Positions 13,208-16,651 of a stretch of 16,651 bases of DNA are shown piece by piece (position 1 is the first letter of the stretch; every line of letters starts with the position of its first letter). The translations under genes and the position numbers were made by a program. This DNA is from 2-12-FULL-40-12 sp964518135. GTDB taxonomy: Bacteria; Patescibacteriota; Minisyncoccia; Minisyncoccales; 2-12-FULL-40-12. Where the stretch lies: NCBI GenBank assembly GCA_964518135.1, contig CAZFEY010000013.1, positions 1 through 16,651 on the forward strand, given 5' to 3'. The notes under the pieces were generated by a model. The model worked only from the letters and a program-made list of their open reading frames with translations. It had not been told where the DNA came from and ran no database searches.

Positions 13208-14852
13208 CTTTATATATTGAAACTTGATCGTTTTTGAAAACTTCTATGAAGTAATTTTTCTCCGCAGGATTAAACGAGCTCGCCGCTTTTTCTTCTTGAC
13301 CAAAAAATAAATAATCAATGCCTTGCCGTGACAAAAAATCAATTCTTGTTTTGTCATCATGACTTAGAAAGAAATTTTTTACTTCAAAAAGCTTGTCTTC
13401 GGATAATGCTGTTTGGTGACTATGACCTAAGTAAACCTGCCTAACGGAAATTGCTGGAATCAAATTGCCAGACTCAACAGAGGAAATAACAATATCTTCT
13501 TCTTTGGTATTCTCTCTTATCCATTGCATAGCGAGTACCTTTCCCTGACTAATGTATACGTTCCGGTGTTCATTAAAATACAGACCAATATCTCCCACAA
13601 GAACCTGTAGCCAAGAAAACGAGAATAAAACAATAAAAAGTATTACCCAAAATGGCGAACCAGAAAAAACTACGATGTGATTCTCTCGTGTTCTTGTTGT
13701 TAATAAAATATCTTTTAGGTAAAAAAGGCCCGTTACGGCCAGTATCGCGATGATTAATTGTAATCCTTCTAATAATCTTCTTTGAAAAGAAAATGGTAGA
13801 AAAATCAATGTGGCGTGTGTAAAAAACCATGACACCATAAAAACTTTTTTGATATCATGCTCCTTATTGCGTAAAATACTCAAAATACCAATTAGCGCAA
13901 GAGGCGCTAAAAGACCATAACCAATTAGAATCATACCGGGTATAGGAAGTAAAGTAATATTTTGTAAAAAATGTTGTTTTCTAACCCAGAAATTTTGTAA
14001 CACCCACCAATGATAAAGTATTGGGGGTGCAGCAAAAATTAACAAAACAAAAAAGTGCTTTAAATAATCTACAAAAATCCTTCTTTCTTTAATCGTATAG
14101 ACAAGGATAAAAACGCCGATTACGGCCAAGACCGTCGGTACGTGATAGGGATGAAAAAAAAATAGAAAAAAAGTAAATATACCAGCAAGCACACTATAAA
14201 CCAGTCTATATTTTTCGAATGCCAAAATAGAGTATGATAATATCAAAACAATAAAAATCAAGGAAACTATAAAGTGCGGAGAATTATATATGCTTAAAAA
14301 AGTAAAAGCCTCCGGAATCCAAACATCTATAGGTAACATTGCTGTTCCATGACTATCAACTGAAAAATTTAATTCGCCAGCATTGTTAGCTATGCCCTGT
14401 AAATAAAAACCACCAAAACCCGAAGCAAAAATTAGAAAGATAAATGCCACCTTTCTTTTTAGCTCATCTCTAAAAAATATGGCCACCAACCAATAACAAG
14501 ATAGTAGGAGAAAGGGAATCGTCAAAAATCTACCCACTTGAAACGCCCAAAATCCAGATAGTTGGAATATTTTAGCTAATAATCCAATAGCAAGCCAAAC
14601 AGGATCAAAAATAAATCTTGTATGAGGCTCCGACGTAAAAAGGTTTTTGAGTAAAAAATGGTTATCTCTTATCTGTTCAATATTGGAATAGTAAACCTGT
14701 AGGTCTGACCCATTTAATGATTGTTTACCTAAGAATATACTGTCTGCTGGCGTACGAATAATTCCGATAATAACAGGCAAAAAAGATAAAAAAATAACAA
14801 CTAACCAAATCCACACTATAAACTTCCATTCTTGATGACTTAGTTTTGGCAT
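13197..14852 (-). CDS. Multi-spanning GT-C-like membrane protein with C-terminal extracytoplasmic domain
   Basis: This 551-residue protein has about ten to twelve hydrophobic segments from residue 10 to about 420, and then a soluble C-terminal domain from about 439. The first loop contains NGSDLQVYYSNIEQIRDNHFL, with acidic residues at D50 and E59, the place where GT-C glycosyltransferases keep their catalytic Asp/Glu. The tail includes WIRENTKEEDIVISS, QVYLGHSHQT (G476-H-S-H) and GIDYLFFGQEE. This matches the layout of large glycosyltransferase-like membrane proteins with a periplasmic alpha/beta tail, but no specific family is certain. The ATG lies 1 nt after the stop of the upstream membrane protein, with GGAAAG 5 nt before it, so translational coupling is likely. 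An envelope polysaccharide or glycoprotein role is inferred. Confidence 0.65.
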   Translation of the reverse strand: MPKLSHQEWKFIVWIWLVVIFLSFLPVIIGIIRTPADSIFLGKQSLNGSDLQVYYSNIEQIRDNHFLLKNLFTSEPHTRFIFDPVWLAIGLLAKIFQLSGFWAFQVGRFLTIPFLLLSCYWLVAIFFRDELKRKVAFIFLIFASGFGGFYLQGIANNAGELNFSVDSHGTAMLPIDVWIPEAFTFLSIYNSPHFIVSLIFIVLILSYSILAFEKYRLVYSVLAGIFTFFLFFFHPYHVPTVLAVIGVFILVYTIKERRIFVDYLKHFFVLLIFAAPPILYHWWVLQNFWVRKQHFLQNITLLPIPGMILIGYGLLAPLALIGILSILRNKEHDIKKVFMVSWFFTHATLIFLPFSFQRRLLEGLQLIIAILAVTGLFYLKDILLTTRTRENHIVVFSGSPFWVILFIVLFSFSWLQVLVGDIGLYFNEHRNVYISQGKVLAMQWIRENTKEEDIVISSVESGNLIPAISVRQVYLGHSHQTALSEDKLFEVKNFFLSHDDKTRIDFLSRQGIDYLFFGQEEKAASSFNPAEKNYFIEVFKNDQVSIYKVEI

Positions 14853-14853
14853 G

Positions 14854-16404
14854 TTATCTTTCCAGAATTATTGCGACACCGTCTTTATAGATTACTTTCC
14901 AACCAGAATCAATTAATTCACCATACAAACCCCTGGCAGGACGATAACCCACGATCTTCGCAAACCAATTCTTTATGGTTGTTTCCTTCTTGAATCCGCT
15001 ATCTTTGCTCGCTACTCGTAATAAGATAAGTTCTATATTGTATCTACTTAATAAATCACTAAAGCCCTCTTCGGCTCTACCAATTTTAATATAATCCCCA
15101 AAAACGAAATTCCCATGCTGTCTCCAGCTAGGCATTCTGCCATCAATAAATAACCTCCTTTCTGGTAGTTTCCATATCAAATACCCACCCCAACCATATT
15201 CATTAAACAAATTTTTGGAAAGTGGTAACGTTTTTAAGAAAGAAACGGCTTGCTCGGGATAATCTATCTGATTTTTGCCACTAAACAGCTTGTAAATATT
15301 CTGATGAAATCCGGAGAAGAATAACGCAAAAATAAAAAATATAATTGCTGCTTTTCCCAACCCAGAAAAAAATGACCCGATCCTTTCTTGGCTTATCTTT
15401 TCGTTAAAAAACATTATTATCTGAGATAGCACTGGTACGCTTAAAACGGCGAGGATGGATAGATGACGTTGACTAATTAGGCTGAGTGCCAAAAACAACA
15501 AAACAACGACACATCTACTGATTTCTATTTTCTTTCTTAGAACAAAGAATAATCCAATAAATAAAGAAAGGTAAAAAATTGCAAAAGATGAAATATCAGA
15601 AAACAGCAATGGTAACCATTCGGCTATGTGGAATCTTAAAAAATTATCACCAGCACTTCTGAAAACCTCCTCGTAAATCCTGACTCCGTAGGGATTAATA
15701 ACTGTCGCAAGTAAAGAAACGAATAAAACCCAGAAAATAATAATAATTTTTCTTATTGAAAGCTTCGTATAGTATTGGCCGTCAAAAATTTTAAGACAGA
15801 TCACTTTGACAAAGAAATTAGTTTTTTTAATAATCTCTAGAAGCAATACTAGTCCCAAAATAAAAATGCCGGCGGCAAAACCACCATGCAGATTAACCCA
15901 GATTAAAAATAATAATGGAATTAAATAGAATAAATGGAAGCCTTTGTCGTATTTATCCAAAAAATCAAGTAGAACTTTCCATAATACTGCAACAAAAAGC
16001 ATTGTGACGATTTGGGGCCGTAACCCTAAATACGCCAAAATAGACAAAAAACCGAACAAGACAGGAACTAGATAAATATAAAAATTCTCTATTCTGATGA
16101 AGATTGTGAAGGCAAACGCAGCCATTACTAAAAACAATAATAAAAGAACTTGATAACCAAAAAAGGAGTGAAGTTTATAGATGAGAATATCCGTCAACCA
16201 TTCGTGGTCAATCCAGGGAAAATCGGGCATCGTATAAGAATACCAGTCTATTCTTGGCACCCCTCTCTCTAGAATTAGCTCGCCAGTTTTTATGTGCCAC
16301 CCAAAATCCGGATCCAAAAGATTTACGGTTTGAAGATAACCAAACCCAATCAAAATAAAAAATAAAATCAAAACAAAAAATCTGTTTGGTTTTTTAAGAA
16401 ACAT
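14854..16404 (-). CDS. Multi-spanning membrane protein with DPDFxWH...WxDHEWL signature (GT-C-like)
   Basis: The protein has 516 residues. After the first helix the outer loop reads LLDPDFGWHIKTGELILERG (from 29; D31, D33), then PRIDWYSYT and WIDHEWL (64-70). About ten further membrane segments follow, including one after NLHGGFAAGIF. A soluble tail has NEYGWGGYLIWKLP (from 401) and RLFIDGRMPSW. The paired loop-1 acids and the YGWGGYL/IDGR tail mark a widespread uncharacterised bacterial membrane family resembling GT-C glycosyltransferases. The biochemical activity is unknown. The ATG at 16404 is chosen over an upstream TTG at 16434 because it begins a normal basic N-terminus (MFLKKPNRFF), and because an extended -10 box occupies the bases of the longer version. 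It is the first gene of the - strand run. Confidence 0.68.
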   Translation of the reverse strand: MFLKKPNRFFVLILFFILIGFGYLQTVNLLDPDFGWHIKTGELILERGVPRIDWYSYTMPDFPWIDHEWLTDILIYKLHSFFGYQVLLLLFLVMAAFAFTIFIRIENFYIYLVPVLFGFLSILAYLGLRPQIVTMLFVAVLWKVLLDFLDKYDKGFHLFYLIPLLFLIWVNLHGGFAAGIFILGLVLLLEIIKKTNFFVKVICLKIFDGQYYTKLSIRKIIIIFWVLFVSLLATVINPYGVRIYEEVFRSAGDNFLRFHIAEWLPLLFSDISSFAIFYLSLFIGLFFVLRKKIEISRCVVVLLFLALSLISQRHLSILAVLSVPVLSQIIMFFNEKISQERIGSFFSGLGKAAIIFFIFALFFSGFHQNIYKLFSGKNQIDYPEQAVSFLKTLPLSKNLFNEYGWGGYLIWKLPERRLFIDGRMPSWRQHGNFVFGDYIKIGRAEEGFSDLLSRYNIELILLRVASKDSGFKKETTIKNWFAKIVGYRPARGLYGELIDSGWKVIYKDGVAIILER

Positions 16405-16414
16405 CGTTTTGAAA

Positions 16415-16442
16415 ATTATATCAATGCATACCAAAAACGCAA
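16415..16442 (-). promoter_or_regulatory. Extended -10 promoter for the minus-strand membrane protein gene
   Basis: On the - strand TTGCGT (16437-16442) and TATAAT (16415-16420) are 16 nt apart, and TGA precedes TATAAT (TGnTATAAT, a perfect extended -10). The -10 box ends 10 nt before the ATG at 16404, so the leader would be only a few bases long. A 13-bp palindrome covers most of the -35 box. Confidence 0.6.
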
Positions 16443-16450
16443 TTATTGCG
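16438..16450. promoter_or_regulatory. Palindrome CGCAAT-T-ATTGCG over the -35 box (operator candidate)
   Basis: Perfect 6-bp arms flank a single central T. The left arm overlaps five of the six bases of the -35 hexamer of the minus-strand promoter, the usual position for a repressor site. No regulator gene is adjacent in the window, so the binding protein is unknown. Chance occurrence in AT-rich DNA is possible. Confidence 0.4.
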
Positions 16451-16463
16451 GAAACCGGACTTG

Positions 16464-16583
16464 CCCAGTAGTAGTCCCACCTTCTAATATTTAAACAGTT
16501 CTCACTGAAAAGACTGTGTTTGACCCAATGAAGATATTTTAACGACTATTTTTTATCCGGTAGAAAGCGGGACCACTACTGGG
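16464..16583. mobile_element. 120-bp MITE-like element with 23-bp terminal inverted repeats and CTTG flanks
   Basis: The left end 16464-16486 and the reverse complement of the right end 16561-16583 agree at 20 of 23 positions without gaps; both begin CCCAGTAGT and all three differences are transitions. The same four bases, CTTG, flank both ends (16460-16463 and 16584-16587), as a target-site duplication would. The interior (16487-16560) is AT-rich, encodes nothing and contains a smaller hairpin (AAACAGT with ACTG-TG-TTT, 16493-16521). The element lies between two divergent promoters. These features fit a non-autonomous miniature element. No transposase is in the window and I cannot assign the family. 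A structured RNA gene or cruciform regulatory element is the main alternative. Confidence 0.6.
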
Positions 16584-16584
16584 C

Positions 16585-16612
16585 TTGATTAAAAATTAAA
16601 AATATGTAAAAT
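16585..16612 (+). promoter_or_regulatory. Promoter for the gene starting at 16620 (leaderless)
   Basis: TTGATT (16585-16590, 4 of 6 matches to TTGACA) and TAAAAT (16607-16612) are 16 nt apart. The -10 box ends 7 nt before the ATG at 16620, so transcription would begin at or next to the start codon. The -35 overlaps the right flanking CTTG of the inverted-repeat element, so the insertion may have supplied or altered it. Confidence 0.5.
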
Positions 16613-16619
16613 AACCATC

Positions 16620-16651
16620 ATGGAGGAAACAATACAAAAAGATAATTTTTT
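16620..16651 (+). CDS. 5' end of a gene running off the right edge
   Basis: Ten complete codons (MEETIQKDNF) are open from the ATG at 16620 to the window edge. The well-spaced promoter just upstream and the lack of any competing frame make a real gene start likely. Too little is visible to name the product. No Shine-Dalgarno is present, in keeping with a leaderless mRNA. Confidence 0.45.
   Translation, partial: MEETIQKDNF

Noticed and set aside
16464..16583. Integron attC site or CRISPR unit
   Set aside because: No GTTRRRY/RYYYAAC core sites and no repeated spaced units; there is a single inverted pair only.
1..16651. Alternative genetic code (UGA recoded)
   Set aside because: TGA terminates prsW and the methyltransferase at 8993, and no conserved gene needs TGA to be read through.

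Overview
The window is an AT-rich bacterial segment with short intergenic gaps, and it most resembles a Candidate Phyla Radiation (Patescibacteria, probably Parcubacteria) genome. This is an inference. It rests on a compact valyl-tRNA synthetase, two small type IV secretion-like pilins with the GGxYxxTAGG signature, an Hsp20 with a long charged N-terminal arm, a tRNA without an encoded CCA end, few recognisable Shine-Dalgarno sequences and several -10 boxes placed so close to start codons that transcripts would be leaderless. TAA, TAG and TGA are all used as stops, so the standard bacterial code fits.

Layout. Bases 1-3935 (+ strand) hold a tight run of tsaD (cut at its 5' end by the window edge), valS and a PrsW-type intramembrane protease. 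The protease gene ends inside a 25-bp tandem repeat. An hsp20 gene follows (4028-4672) and is closed by a bidirectional terminator shared with a convergent NAD-dependent epimerase/dehydratase gene (4740-5624, - strand). Divergent from the epimerase is a + strand pair, a SAM methyltransferase and a multi-spanning GT-C mannosyltransferase-like protein (5672-7862). With the epimerase these look like a small sugar or envelope-glycan locus.

A tRNA-Leu(UAG) gene (- strand) and a strong hairpin terminator occupy 7957-8196. From there to 16404 everything is on the - strand. In transcription order it reads: two large membrane proteins that look like GT-C-type glycan enzymes (1 nt apart), an MBL-fold hydrolase (UlaG/COG2220 type), a single-span membrane protein, gyrA, a UbiE-like methyltransferase with its own probable leaderless promoter, and the two tandem pilin-like genes, ending at the terminator.

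The right edge (16405-16651) is a divergent promoter region. Between the two back-to-back promoters lies a 120-bp element with 23-bp imperfect terminal inverted repeats, flanked by a 4-bp direct repeat (CTTG). This is a good candidate for a miniature inverted-repeat transposable element, or alternatively a structured RNA or cruciform. A gene running off the right edge begins at 16620. No CRISPR array, rRNA, complete insertion sequence or obvious defence system is visible.
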